Assembly (NCBI GenBank): GCA_036346275.1
Contig: CM070715.1
Span: forward strand, 72,341,667-72,405,666
Origin: Otatea glauca
Taxonomy: Eukaryota > Streptophyta > Magnoliopsida > Poales > Poaceae
DNA length: 64,000 bases
Direction: 5' to 3'
A model generated the notes under the pieces. That model searched no databases and was not told where the DNA came from. It saw only the letters and a list, made by a program, of their open reading frames with translations. A program made the position numbers and the translations under genes. Below, one piece after another: positions 24,800-36,021 of this stretch; position 1 is the first letter of the stretch; each line of letters opens with the position of its first letter.

Positions 24800-25390
24800 C
24801 CCTACTATACCTTGAAGAATCCCTGGAAGGGGAGAGCATGCACGTGCCGGCTCGGCTCGCGGACCTGTTCGAGCCACGAGCCGAGCCGAAAAAAAATCAC
24901 GGATGGGTCCTTTTTTTATTTACGGATAGGTCCTTTTTTAAAAAACAAAATTACAATCGGGTCCTTGTTCGTAAAAAAAATTACAAACAGGTCCTTCTTC
25001 CCAAAAAAGAATATATATTACGCTTTGGCCCTTTATGCGTTTTTGAGGCTTGAGCTTGGGTCCTTTTCCACAAAATAAAAATTATGTCTATGTCCTTTTA
25101 CGTTACGAATAGGTCCTTTTTTTAAAATATATATATATATATCGCACTTAAGTCCTTTATGCGTTTTTAGTGCTTTCGCTCGGGTCCTTTTCCACAGAAT
25201 CAAAATTACGTTTAGGTCCTTTTCCGTCGAGAAAAAAAAACGTACGGATCCTTCTTCCTGAAAAAGACATACATTTTTCCCCGCTTATTTTTACCATTAC
25301 GTTTAAGCCTTTTTTTCGAAAAAAAAACACAACTTTCTTGTGTGGAGAGCGGCGCCCGCGGCGTGGCACGCCGCGTCCAAGTTGCTAGTT
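24800..25390 (-). repeat. GGACCTAA-type array with a GCGGCGTG palindrome (copy 2, inverted)
   Basis: This reverse complement of the 20426-21075 layout holds repeated TTACG..TAGGTCCTTTTT units, ending with GGCGCCCGCGGCGTG and AAGTTGCTAGTT. It contains an (AT)n tract near 25125-25143. It lies immediately inside the right arm of the 270-bp inverted repeat. Confidence 0.6.
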
Positions 25391-25391
25391 A

Positions 25392-25684
25392 TATTGTATG
25401 ATAGTAATTTCTAGTTTTAGATGTAGTAATTTCATGTTAGAAAATAGTAATTTCTTTTACCAGTCATCAAAATTACTGTTTAATAGCAAGACTTTTATCA
25501 TTTTATTACTCTCATCGTCATTAAGCTACCGGTGAAAACTATTTACAAATCCGAACTACCAATAAAAAGATAAAGCTAAAATAAATAAGAAACAGATTTA
25601 TGTACAAACTACAATACGCATTAAGTAGTTGGGTTGGCCAACGCATTAACTAGTAACTGATTCGATAGTTATTGCATTTGTTGT
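25392..25684 (-). repeat. Right arm of the ~270-bp inverted repeat
   Basis: Partner of 23074-23342 (see there). The Copia element inserted about 300 bp further right. Confidence 0.7.
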
Positions 25685-25992
25685 ACTATAGTAAAATGTA
25701 TTCGTAATTTACAACCGAATTGCCAGCAAGAAGTACGATGTGCTTTGCATCCTACCAGAGCGCAGAATAGGTATTCTACGCGTTTAGGAGTAGAATAACA
25801 CTATCATGTGTGTATATATATATATAGGCTCATAAATGTGTCCTTTATTTCTATTTTGTCCTCGGCCTACCAAATGTCAGGATACCCCTTGTATATGGGA
25901 CGCGGCATGTGGTTGTTGGCTTGTTCCTTAATTTGTGTTATCATTGACGGTATCAGTGCAACTTGTAACAATTAAACTGTGAAGTATAATAC

Positions 25993-27101
25993 TGTTGGAA
26001 ATATTAGGAATTTTCTCAATATTTTAATCCACAGAATTACGTAAATCATGATTAAACAAAGATGCATTTTTTGTTCAAAGCCAAAGATACTAGATAACAA
26101 ATTATCTATCTCATACGCAAAGACTAATGAACAAGAAATCAGCATGAATAAAACACGGTATAAGTTAATATACCCTTGAGCCGGTGCCACCGTTGGCACA
26201 AAGCGCAGTGTATTCTTGTTCGCCATGACGGTCAAGTAGACGATCACAGTTGTCGCGATGAAGCGTTAGTGCGATGAAGAGGTTGATGCGGTCGCGACGC
26301 GTTGCGATGCGAATCGCTTCGAGAACACCTTCGAAAGCGATCGCGTGGTCGCTCCCAAAAACCTTATCGGCCTTCTATCTCGAGCAAGATCTCAAGAAGG
26401 GCGAGGTTCCGAGGCCTGCTCCCTCGCTACTTGTGCGCGCAAAAAAGCAGAGCCGGGAATGCAAAGGACAAAGAGAACAAAGGATGAATGGAGTCTGCGT
26501 GGGAGAGTTCTCGCGGTGAAGAAAAGCACACCGTGGCTCTCCTTATATAGCCTCGCGACATGCAGCGGGCGAGAGCCGCCATTACCGACCATCAACTCGG
26601 TGGCGTTACGATGGCGACGACCATTATGCCAGCCATCAACCACGTCCGTTACAGGTAACTGACGGCAGTTACTGGTCACATTAATCACTGCGGTTACTGG
26701 TCATATTGACTACTGAAACGGCAAAACAAACCGCTCCCGCCTAGCACATCACGTCCGGACTGGCCTGCGCCGCACGTGCACGTGCACGTCACGTCACGTC
26801 TCGTCTCGTCTCGTCTCGTCTCGACTCGACTCGACTCGACTCGACTCGACTCGCTTTTCGCACACGCACACGCCATGCCTCGCCTCGGCTCGGCTCGGCT
26901 CGGCTACAGCGCAGCGTGGCATGACCTTTACCCTTTTCCACCTTGCTAATTGAGAGACATACAACTCAACTATTTAAGTTGGTCAAACCTTCTCTCAATT
27001 ACCCATAAGGTACTAAACCAAATTGATGACTCCTAGTATTCTAATGGGCCTTTTGGAATTTCTATTAAATTAATTATGGGCTATCCCATAATAATCTAAC
27101 A
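25993..27101 (-). repeat. 3' LTR of the Copia element (long form)
   Basis: 1109 bp. The minus-strand TATA box CTATATAAGG is at about 26541-26550. Upstream of it in U3 sits about 320 bp missing from the other LTR, including a (CGTCT)n-(CGACT)n pentanucleotide tract. Confidence 0.9.
26786..26853 (+). repeat. Pentanucleotide microsatellite (CGTCT)n/(CGACT)n
   Basis: Pure ACGTC, then TCGTC, then TCGAC repeats, about 13 units, with a GGCTC-rich tract at 26885-26903. It lies in U3 of the Copia 3' LTR and is absent from the 5' LTR. Confidence 0.9.
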
Positions 27102-27699
27102 ATCCCCACCAAATTTCAAAGGTACATTTGAAATACTCTCAGTTCCAATGTAGTTTGATATACCGGTTTTCGATGGAGACTGTTAAGTTGAACTTCCATC
27201 TAGAACAAAGGTTACGCTCATCCACAATCAACAATGGACTATGCCTTGAATTGACAGTTTGTGCGAACAAGTTTCACCAAAGTCCTTTATCGATACTAGG
27301 TCGCTAAATGCATCCCTCGGTTTGGAGCTTATAAGTCATACTCCTTAGCCTTTCATAAGCCTCTAGAGATCACCCAATCTCATAAATCGTGACTAGCAAT
27401 CGAACTCATATAGGTGTATTCCTCATAAGATGTTCTCAGGACAACATCTCTCGCTTATCAAAGCCACTCGGAATACATTAAGGTATAACCAACCCGCCAT
27501 ACGAGAATAGGGAGTTATTACATCTCAAGCGGAGTGGGCTAAATCTGAGATGTACTCTCCTCTCAGCCAGTTCACTAGCTTGTCTCAACATCCTAATTCA
27601 CGGGATCTCCGATCAAATAGGATGAGTTACCACTAAGACATGACTTTATGTGGGTCTCAAGCCCATCTCCCTCGATGCTTCATCTATCACATTCCGTGA

Positions 27700-30600
27700 T
27701 AGTCCCTTTGTAAAAGGATCTGCCAAGTTTTTAGCCGTCTGGACATAGTCCAACGCTATAACTCCGGAGTTTCTCATTTTCCTGACAGACTTCAACCGCC
27801 TCTTAACGTGCCTTGATGACTTCATGTTATCCTTAGAATCGTTTCACCTTGACAATCACCGTCGATTGTCACAGTTCAAAAGAATAGCGAGCACCGGTTT
27901 CTCAACTACCGTAAGTCCTTCACAAGTTCACGCAGACGATCGGCTTCCACAGAGCGGTATCTAATCTTGTGAGTTCTCGCTTCCATTGTAGACCTCGTTA
28001 AGATGGTGCGCTTGCAAGACTTCCAAGAAACAGCTCCACCACCCAATGTGAACACATATCCACTTGTGGCTTTTATTTCATCGACATCGATATCCAGGTT
28101 TGAATCACTATGACCCTCAATTACCTAGGGTACCCGGTGTAGTGAATTCCATAACTTGATGTCCCTTTTAGATAGCGCATTACTCTCTCAAGAGCATGCC
28201 AATGATTATCTCCGGGTTTGAGACAAACCGCTTAGTTTGCTCACAAACAAGCGAGATATCGAGCCTTGTTGCACTAGCTAAATACATCAATGAACCAATG
28301 ATTTGGGAATATCTCAATTGATCCTTTGCTATTCGTTGGTTCTTTCGTAATAGCACACTTGGATCATACGGTGTTGGAGCGGTTTGCAATCGCTATAGCC
28401 AAAGCGACTCAACACCTTTTCCACATAATGGGACTACTCAAGAGTAATCCCACCGTCACCTTCTCTTAACAATTTAATGTTTAAGATGACATCCGCTACT
28501 CCCAAATCTTTCATTTCAAAGTTTTGGACAAGAAGTCCTTGACTTCCTTAATCACATTAAGGTTCGTCCCAAAGATCGGATGTCATCAACATACGGACAC
28601 ATAATCACTCCTTCACCCCCACCATAGCGGTAATACACACATTTGTCGACTTCATTCACAACAAAGCGGCGATGTTAAAGTTCTGTCGAACTTCTCATGC
28701 CACGCTTAGGTGCTTGCTTAAGGCCATACAAAGACTTCAACAACCTACACACTTTTCCTTCATGACCCTTTACTACAAATCCATCAGGCTGATCCATATA
28801 GATTTCCTCTTCCAACTCTCCATTAAGGAAAGCCGTCTTTACATCCATCGATGAATGATCGGACCGTAGGAGGCAGCCAAAGACAGTAGTACTCTAATAG
28901 TAGTCAATCGGCAACAGTGAGTAAGTATCAAAGAAATCCTCGCCTTCTTTACAGGTATAACCCTTGGCCACAAGCCTTGCCTTGTACTTTTCAATCGTAC
29001 CATCGGGCCTTAGCTTTTCTTGAACACCCACTTACATCCTACTGTGTTTACACCCATATGGACGTTCAACAACTTCCCAAGTTCCATTGCTCAAGATGGA
29101 ATTCATCTCACTCTGGACCGCTTCCTTCCAATAGTCGTCCCGCGATGAATAAGCCTCCTCAATGGTTCTTGGAGTATCATCCACTAGATATACAATGAAG
29201 TCATCACCAAAAGACTTTGTAGTCCTTAGTCTCTTACTCTTACGAGTTATTTCATTGCCCTCATCTATTGGATTTTCCTCAAAAATGGGCTCAATTTGTA
29301 TAGGAGTGGAAGGTTTAGGAGAGAAGATAGATTCTTGGCGAGATGAGCTAAATGTCTCTTTCATAGGAAATAAGTCCTCAAAGAATGTGGCATCATTGGA
29401 CTCAAAAATTGTACCTTCATTCATATCGGTACTCCAGATTTCACTATTAAGAATCTATATCCAACGTGAAAAGCATAACCAATGAAGACACAATCAACGG
29501 TATTTGGTCCAAGTTTACGCTTCTTTGGGATAGGCACATTCACTTTAGCCAAACAGCCCCAAGTGCGTAAATAAGAGAAATTTAATCTTTTCCTCTCCCA
29601 TTCCTTGAATGGTGTGATTTCTTTATTCTTTGTAGGAACCTGTTTAGGACATGACAAGCGATCAATATAGCCTCACCCCACCATTCCTTGAAAGTCCCGA
29701 TGTTTCTAACATGGCGTTAACCATCTCGCTTAGAGTACGGTTCTTTCTTTGGCAACCCCATTTGATTGGGGCGAATAGGAGGCGTCCTCTCATGGATTAT
29801 TCCATGTTCCTCACAGAATAAATTAAACTCATTAGAAAAGTATTCTCCACCACGATCCGACCTAACCCGTTTGATTTTTCTCTCAAGTTGGTTCTCGACT
29901 TGACTTTATAGATCTTAAAATAGTAAAAGCCTCATCTTTTGACTTTAAAAATACACATAGCAATATCTAGTAGAATCATCAATCAAAGTCATGAAATACC
30001 TCTTACCACCCTTTGTCAACTCCCGTTCATCTCGCATAAATCGGTATGAACTAGTTCTAACGGTGCCAAATTTCTCGCCTCACCGCCTTGTGAGGCTTGC
30101 GAGGTTGCTTAGATTGCACACACACTTGACACTTAGAACCTTTGACTTGGGTAAATTTTGGGATTAAATTCATCTTGGCTAACCGCATCATGCAACCAAG
30201 ATTAATATGACAAAGTCGTGAATGCCAAACATCAGTCTCATGATTACAAACATGATTCACAATTTTATTCATGTCCACAAAGACAAGCGGAACAAGCCTC
30301 CGCTCTCGTAGCCTTTTCAATAAAGGTTCCAATTTTAGAAACAACACATTTATTGGATTCAAAACTAGCTTAAAACCATCTCTACACAATAGAGACCACG
30401 ACAAGGTTTTTATTTATCACGGGCACGTGATGCACGTTCCTCGATCGCACGACTTTTCCTCAAGTAAACTTGAAGTCAACGTGCGACTCCACGTACAAAT
30501 GCTGCGACCCATTCCCCATCAACACGGAGGTAGCCCTGCGACCGGTAAGAAGAGAATAAGGATCATCAACACAAACATGTATATTGGCCCCGTGTCAATC

Positions 30601-30900
30601 CACCAATCGTGAACGACATACGATAGAGCGGTAGGTATTGAAACATACCCGGATGTTCCTCCTCGAGATTACCAATAACAACGTTATGGACTTTTTCGCT
30701 TATTGTCTTTGCGATCGGGGCAATCCTTTGCCCAATGATCGCATCCATTACGATACAAGCGCTTTCCCTTTCCTTTATTCTTCTTCTTCTTGAAGCTAGT
30801 AGTTTGAGCGGCCTTGTTCTTGTTCTCAGGCTTTTCAGACTTATTTTTATTCTTCTTGTTGAATTGAAAGATTTTCTTTTGTACCACATTGGCACTAGAA
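27700..30900 (-). pseudogene. Copia pol polyprotein remnants (protease, integrase, RT, RNaseH)
   Basis: On the minus strand: a zinc-knuckle relic (CDHWAKDC, near 30720); protease WWIDTG with catalytic DTG at 30588-30596; integrase zinc motif DVWHSRLCH...KCQVC near 30110-30200; integrase core LVHTDLCEMN, LIDDSTRYCY, RSDRGGEY and SPQSNGVAK (about 29730-30060); MNSILSNGTWEVVERP then RT CKWVFKK, MDVKTAFLNGE, LYGLKQAP and YVDD (about 28580-29060); and RNaseH-side SQIIGSLMYLASATRLDIS near 28270. Many lesions are single-base gaps, often in homopolymers, scattered through an otherwise well-preserved sequence. A live relative would have one long frame; this copy does not. Confidence 0.88.
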
Positions 30901-30994
30901 CTTTCTTTCTCGCGTATATCTTTTGCCTCGCTTTCTCCTCAACATTTAAAGACCCAATGAGACCAAAGAACGCTGAACTCTTGTCTCTTGTGTT

Positions 30995-31522
30995 TTAGAG
31001 TAGTGGCAAAATCCTCCAAGAAGGTGGCGGCTTAGCAATGATGCATCCCGCCACAAACTTATCGGGTAATGCACATGTAAAATTCTCAAGTTCTTTCGCA
31101 AAAGCTTGAACCTCATGAGCCTGTTCTACTACAGAGTGGTCATCAACCATCTTGTAGTCATGAAACTGCTCCATGACATAGAGTTCACTGCCCGCGTCAG
31201 AGACTCCGAATTTTGCCTCAAGTGCATCCCACATTTCTTTACCACTTGGCAAAATCATGTACACATCAACAAGATTTTCTCCAAGAACACTAATCACGGC
31301 GCCTCTGAACAAGTTATCCGCAGCCGTGAAGGCACTCTCCTGCTCAGGAGAGAGCTCACCCTCAGGCTGTGGTTTGCCTTGCGCAACGTGATACACGTTC
31401 ATGGCAGTCAACCACAAAATCATCTTGGCGCGCCAACGCTTGTAATTTGCGCCGTCAAATATAGTTGGCTTAAGCGCGGCAGCGAAACCAGTAGTTGTAA
31501 AATTCCTAGTATAAGGTTTTTG
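30995..31522 (-). pseudogene. Copia gag (UBN2-type) remnant
   Basis: LKPTIFDGANYKRWRAKM, LSPEQESAFTAADNLFRGA, MWDALEAKFGVSDAG and ALPDKFVAGCIIAKPPPSW form a Copia capsid region. The open frame begins inside the 5' LTR (ATG at 31732) and reads straight through the LTR/interior joint into gag without a start codon or primer site between. It ends at 30995 by a frameshift. The normal start of gag and the primer site seem to be deleted. Confidence 0.82.
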
Positions 31523-31525
31523 GAT

Positions 31526-32311
31526 TGTTGGAAATATTAGGAATTTTCTCAATATTTTAATCCACAGAATTACGTAAATCATGATTAAACAAAGATGCAT
31601 TTTTTGTTCAAAGCCAAAGATACTAGATAACAAATTATCTATCTCATACGTAAAGACTAATGAACAAGAAATCAGCATGAATAAAACACGGTATAAGTTA
31701 ATATACCCTTGAGCCGGTGCCACCGTTGGCACAGCGCAGTGTAATTCTCGTTCGCCATGACGGTCAAGTAGACGATCACAAAGTTGTCGCAGATGAAGCG
31801 TTAGTGCGATGAAGAGGTTGATGCGGTCTGCGAGCGCGTTGCAGGCGCGAATGCGCTTCAGAACACCTTTCGGCGATCGCGTGGTCGCTCCCCAAAAACC
31901 TTATCGGCCTTCTATCTCGAGCAAGATCTCAAGAAGGGCGAGGTTCTGGAGGCCTGCTCCCTCTGCTACTTGTGCGCGCAAAAACAGAGGCGGGAATGCA
32001 AAGGACAGCAGAACAAATGATGAATGGAGTCTGCGTGGGAGAGTTCTGCAGGTGAAGAAAAGCACAGCCGTGGCTTTCCTTATATAGCCTCTCGCCTCGG
32101 CTCGGATCGGCGCGCGCGCGCGCGTGTGGCACGGCTTTTACCCTTTTCCACCTTGCTAATTGAGAGACACACAACTCAACTATTTAAGTTGGTCAAACCT
32201 TCTCTCAATTACCCATATGGTACTAAACCAAATTGATGACTCCTAGTATTCTAATGGGCCTTTTGGAATTTCTATTAAATTAATTATGGGCTATCCCATA
32301 ATAATCTAACA
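31526..32311 (-). repeat. 5' LTR of the Copia element (short form)
   Basis: 786 bp, paired with 25993-27101. The minus-strand TATA box CTATATAAGG is at 32079-32088, with a (GC)n tract near 32109-32124 at the point where the extra 320 bp of the other LTR would sit. Confidence 0.9.
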
Positions 32312-32316
32312 AATAC

Positions 32317-33132
32317 TAGTTTTGATTGCCTCAACTATTTTATGTGCCTGGATTTTACTATAATATATATTCTCGTTATCTCGTCTTTGTCTCATCTCAT
32401 GTACAGATAAATATTCCGCAGGGGTTATATACGTTGTTTGCCATGTTCATTTGATTACTCTAAAGATATATAGCTCCTAGAACGTGCATTCAGACGGGCT
32501 GTTGATCCGGCAAAACTCTAGCGTCAGTACCATACTACAATAATTGGACAAAGTTACATACGCATGTGGGGATGTATCTGATGCTAACTCCTACTCGGTC
32601 CGAACATGCTAATCCTCCTAAATTCAACAGCAATTAAACATTATTACATTTCCTGGAAAGTTATTCCTACAGTGCATTCCAGACACAGGGGGTACATGGG
32701 CACATTTCAATGTAGTTATTATATTAACTGTTACGCTCAGTTCGTAGATGGGAGAACGAATCTATAAGGTCCGGCCGGGGCTGACCACCTAACGTGGGTT
32801 TGATTCCCTACGTGTCGGCAGCAAAGTTATAGTAAAAGTTTTGGTGACTAACAGATCAAACACGTTTTTCTCATTTATATAATTAGAGCATGTAAAATAA
32901 TCGAGACGGCTGCTGTTCATATATTCCTCCATGTCATTTGACCTCGACGCCCACCGTTTCACCTATCTGGCAATTGCCGCATTATCCCATCCCCAAGCCA
33001 AAGATAGCATCGACCGCAAGCCTTCAGCACTCAGTATTTCATGTTTCCTCCCGTACAGCCGCCTGTTCACACCGTGGAGCAGCTTCATCTCGCACTTCAA
33101 AGCCTATCTGGGTGCGCCATTCTTCTTCCACA
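32317..33132. other. No gene recognised
   Basis: Flank of the Copia insertion. A GGTTTGATTCCC word near 32799 resembles a Pol III B box but no A box or tRNA fold was found. Nothing else is supported. Confidence 0.55.
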
Positions 33133-33145
33133 CACTACCTTGAAA

Positions 33146-33600
33146 AAGGCTATCAGTGGCGATTCATAACTGCCATCAGTGACGGTTTTTGAACCGTCAC
33201 AGATTTAGTGCCACTGATAATCGAGGATTATTAGTGGCGGTTCTAGAACCGTCACAGATAACACTATCTGTGGCGGTTTTTGGCTAAAACAGTCACTGAT
33301 ATTCGGGTATTAGTGGCGGTTCGAGCCAAAAACCGCCACTAATAATACAATTATCAGTGGCGGTTGTTGGATAGAACCGCCATCGATACTCAAATATCGA
33401 TGGCGGTTCTAGACCAAAACCGCCACCGATAATCGACTATTAGTGGCGGTTTTGGCTAGAATCGCCATCGATACAACTATCGATGGCGGTTGTATATAAA
33501 ATCGTCATCGATAGACCTAATATCGATGACGGTTTTTGATAGAACCGTCACGAGATATTACTTCAAGATGGCGGTTTTGGGCTAAAACCGCGTGATAATC
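33146..33600 (-). repeat. 3' subterminal repeats of element B
   Basis: Eight or more hairpin pairs of the type TATCGATGGCGGTT...AACCGCCAYYGATA. Some arms carry GACGGTT, the variant seen in elements A and C. These are presumed transposase sites. Confidence 0.85.
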
Positions 33601-33623
33601 CACACACGAAAATAAAAAGCGGC

Positions 33624-33660
33624 ATTTTGGCTAGCCTCGGCAGCGCTAGCCATGCCTCTT
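33624..33660 (-). terminator. 3' hairpin box (CACTA element B)
   Basis: TTGGCTAGCC, a short spacer, then GCTAGCCATGCCTCT on the plus strand match the boxes of elements A and C in sequence and position (just inside the 3' subterminal array). Unlike those, it lacks AATAAA next to the stem. Confidence 0.5.
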
Positions 33661-36021
33661 CATTATGTACACAGTAGTAAGAATACATTGAATTATTGAA
33701 ATTTGAGTATACATATTAGTACCTATTCTTTGTTATAGACTAACCAATATAATCCGAAATAACATGTATTGCTAATTGTCGATACAAACCATCCAGAAAG
33801 AAAGAAGGAAAAGAGAGTGCTTACCTCTAGTTGCATAGTGCAAAGCTCATAAATGATATGGATAACACAGAGCGGTGAAGTTTGCGGGAAGAGACACAAA
33901 TTTCTAGAAATACAAAAATGAAGCATCTAGGAGATAGTACATGGTAGCGATTAAAGTGATCAAGAATCCAATATCACAGATCAAGAAAGACAGAGGCATG
34001 AGATAAATACGAAAATTCCATACCTCCGTAGCAACAAGGTTCTTTTTTGAGAGTTCCTTCTGCACCACTTTGACTGACATGGTTTGCCATTGTTTCATAC
34101 ATCATAAACTGAATTGATGGTTTACATACATAACAATTTACAGGTTCAACCTATGGAACTACATATATAGCCATTAAATTTTGATTACGATGTTACGAAA
34201 ATAGACAACAAAGCATGATTCTTGTCACAACAAGTCCTTTTCGAATCCTCCTATGCTCGCTAAGCTTGCAATTCTTGCACACAAATTTCATGTAGCAGTG
34301 AGGACCTATGCACATGCGTATATGGATTGCCATGTCAAAGATATTGTATTTAAGTAAGTGAACCGATCTAGTCCTCTTTTGTTTTTAAAAATAGACCTAT
34401 AAAAACACATAATATTTGGTTGTAGCCCATGATTTGTAATATAAGTATGGCTTATTTGCACATAATATCGCAGACATGATATACATAAACCAACTAACAA
34501 TTATAAATCTACACTCATGTATAAGATTGAGTTGTCTTATTTGCCTCCAAAAACAATTTTATATATGTAACCAAACGCAGTTTTGGAACCACAATACAAA
34601 CATAGCAAACTTTGAAATGTGAGGATTGCGAACATCCTGGAAGATCAAAGCATCCAAGTAGCTTACTAAAAATATGAAATAAGAGATCATTCATCTTATA
34701 TGCACAACATACCCACACACTAACCTATGCCCTACATGGTATGCCCATACCTATGGTTGTTATATAATTAAGAAGATAACCTATAAGAAGATGCATTTTG
34801 ATTACTTGTACCATGCTATTCCATTAGCTCCTTGATGTGATCTTGGAAATGTAGAAATTTTCTCTACTCCACAAAGCAAATATATAATATAGAACTAAAA
34901 GAGAATGGCAAATACAACTCCATATTCGATTTATTTGGACAGAGAAACAACAAAGCTCTACCTTAGCAATCAACCGGTATAAAGTCATAGCGTTTATATG
35001 CAATAGGAAAAAGAAGTAACAAACTGAGTAGCTATTGCATTAAACACAAACAAAACATTAGTCTTGACAATAGAATAATCAAACTAATCATTCCTTTCTC
35101 TATAACCCTCCCAAATAACGACATCGAAGATATCTTCATCATTTGACCAACATTGAAGATGTTACCAAACAAATCAGATCCATCATTTGACCAACATACT
35201 CATGTATTATCAAGGAACTAGAAAAATATTGAAGGATAACTGCACTGCTTAGGGGTGGTAACTTGCTAGAATAACATGAATTTAGCTTTGTATACTTCAA
35301 CCGAGCTATGTACGTAAAATTGCGGCAAAGTGTCAACCACTGCGAGAAGAACAGATTAGTTTGGGCAGCATTTGTTCAATAAAAGCATGCAAAATGAAGT
35401 AATATAAAGAATATTGAAGAAATGAGTATGTCACACCTTGTATAAGTTATTGGCGGTAGCAAACCAGGAATATGCACATCGGATCGTTTCATTTCAGTCA
35501 AGGCAAAACTGTAATAGCAAACCAGGAAACATATAATATTGTAAGACAAGACAAACAAAAAACACCATTTTACCTTCTTTGTATACATGTTCATGGTGGC
35601 GCTTGCTCTGATAGTAGTTCCCCTCTAATTGACCGCTATTTCAGATTTTGGTGAGATCATTCGCAATTCTAACCGAAAATAATATATTGAAATAGTATGG
35701 CTATATATCTATATAATAGATATACAAGGTGGTTAGTCCATGACCAAAGAAAAGGTTCATATAGCTCACGTATATAAATGTTCCTATCGATTACAGGAAG
35801 TTATAATATCGGATGTGATGATAACACGATGCTCAAACAGTCATATATAAGACAATATACAAAATATCTATGAAGAGTACTTGCATCCAAAAGGCTTGCA
35901 CAATCACGACAAAATAAGTGACATTGGCAAAAGAAGGGTTCCCATTTGAAAGGAACAAAGAGTTATTTACACTTTGTAATGAAAGCAATTGAAGTAAAAA
36001 GCCTAAACTAGTGGAGGTAAA
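33661..36021. other. 3' non-coding part of element B
   Basis: AT-rich DNA between the protease gene's stop and the 3' box. No domain-bearing frame was found on either strand. Confidence 0.6.

Larger units (their letters stand above)
25993..32311 (-). mobile_element. Full-length Ty1/Copia retrotransposon
   Basis: LTRs at 25993-27101 and 31526-32311 (plus strand: TGTTGGAAATATTAGG ... ATAATCTAACA) are flanked by a perfect 5-bp duplication AATAC (25988-25992 and 32312-32316). The minus-strand order gag, protease, integrase, RT, RNaseH identifies Copia. The polypurine tract TTTGGTGGGGAT abuts the 3' LTR at about 27102-27113. No TGGTATCAGAGC primer site follows the 5' LTR; gag-like sequence starts almost at once. 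The LTRs are very similar but differ by many 1-3 base gaps and one 323-bp length difference. Confidence 0.92.

Noticed and set aside
20426..25390. One 5-kb transposon with long terminal inverted repeats
   Set aside because: No target duplication at the outer edges, and the second inverted pair (23074/25684) extends past the right edge. Recorded as separate repeats.
32760..32830. tRNA or SINE, from a GGTTTGATTCCC B-box-like word
   Set aside because: No A box at the right distance, no cloverleaf, no poly(A) tail or duplication.
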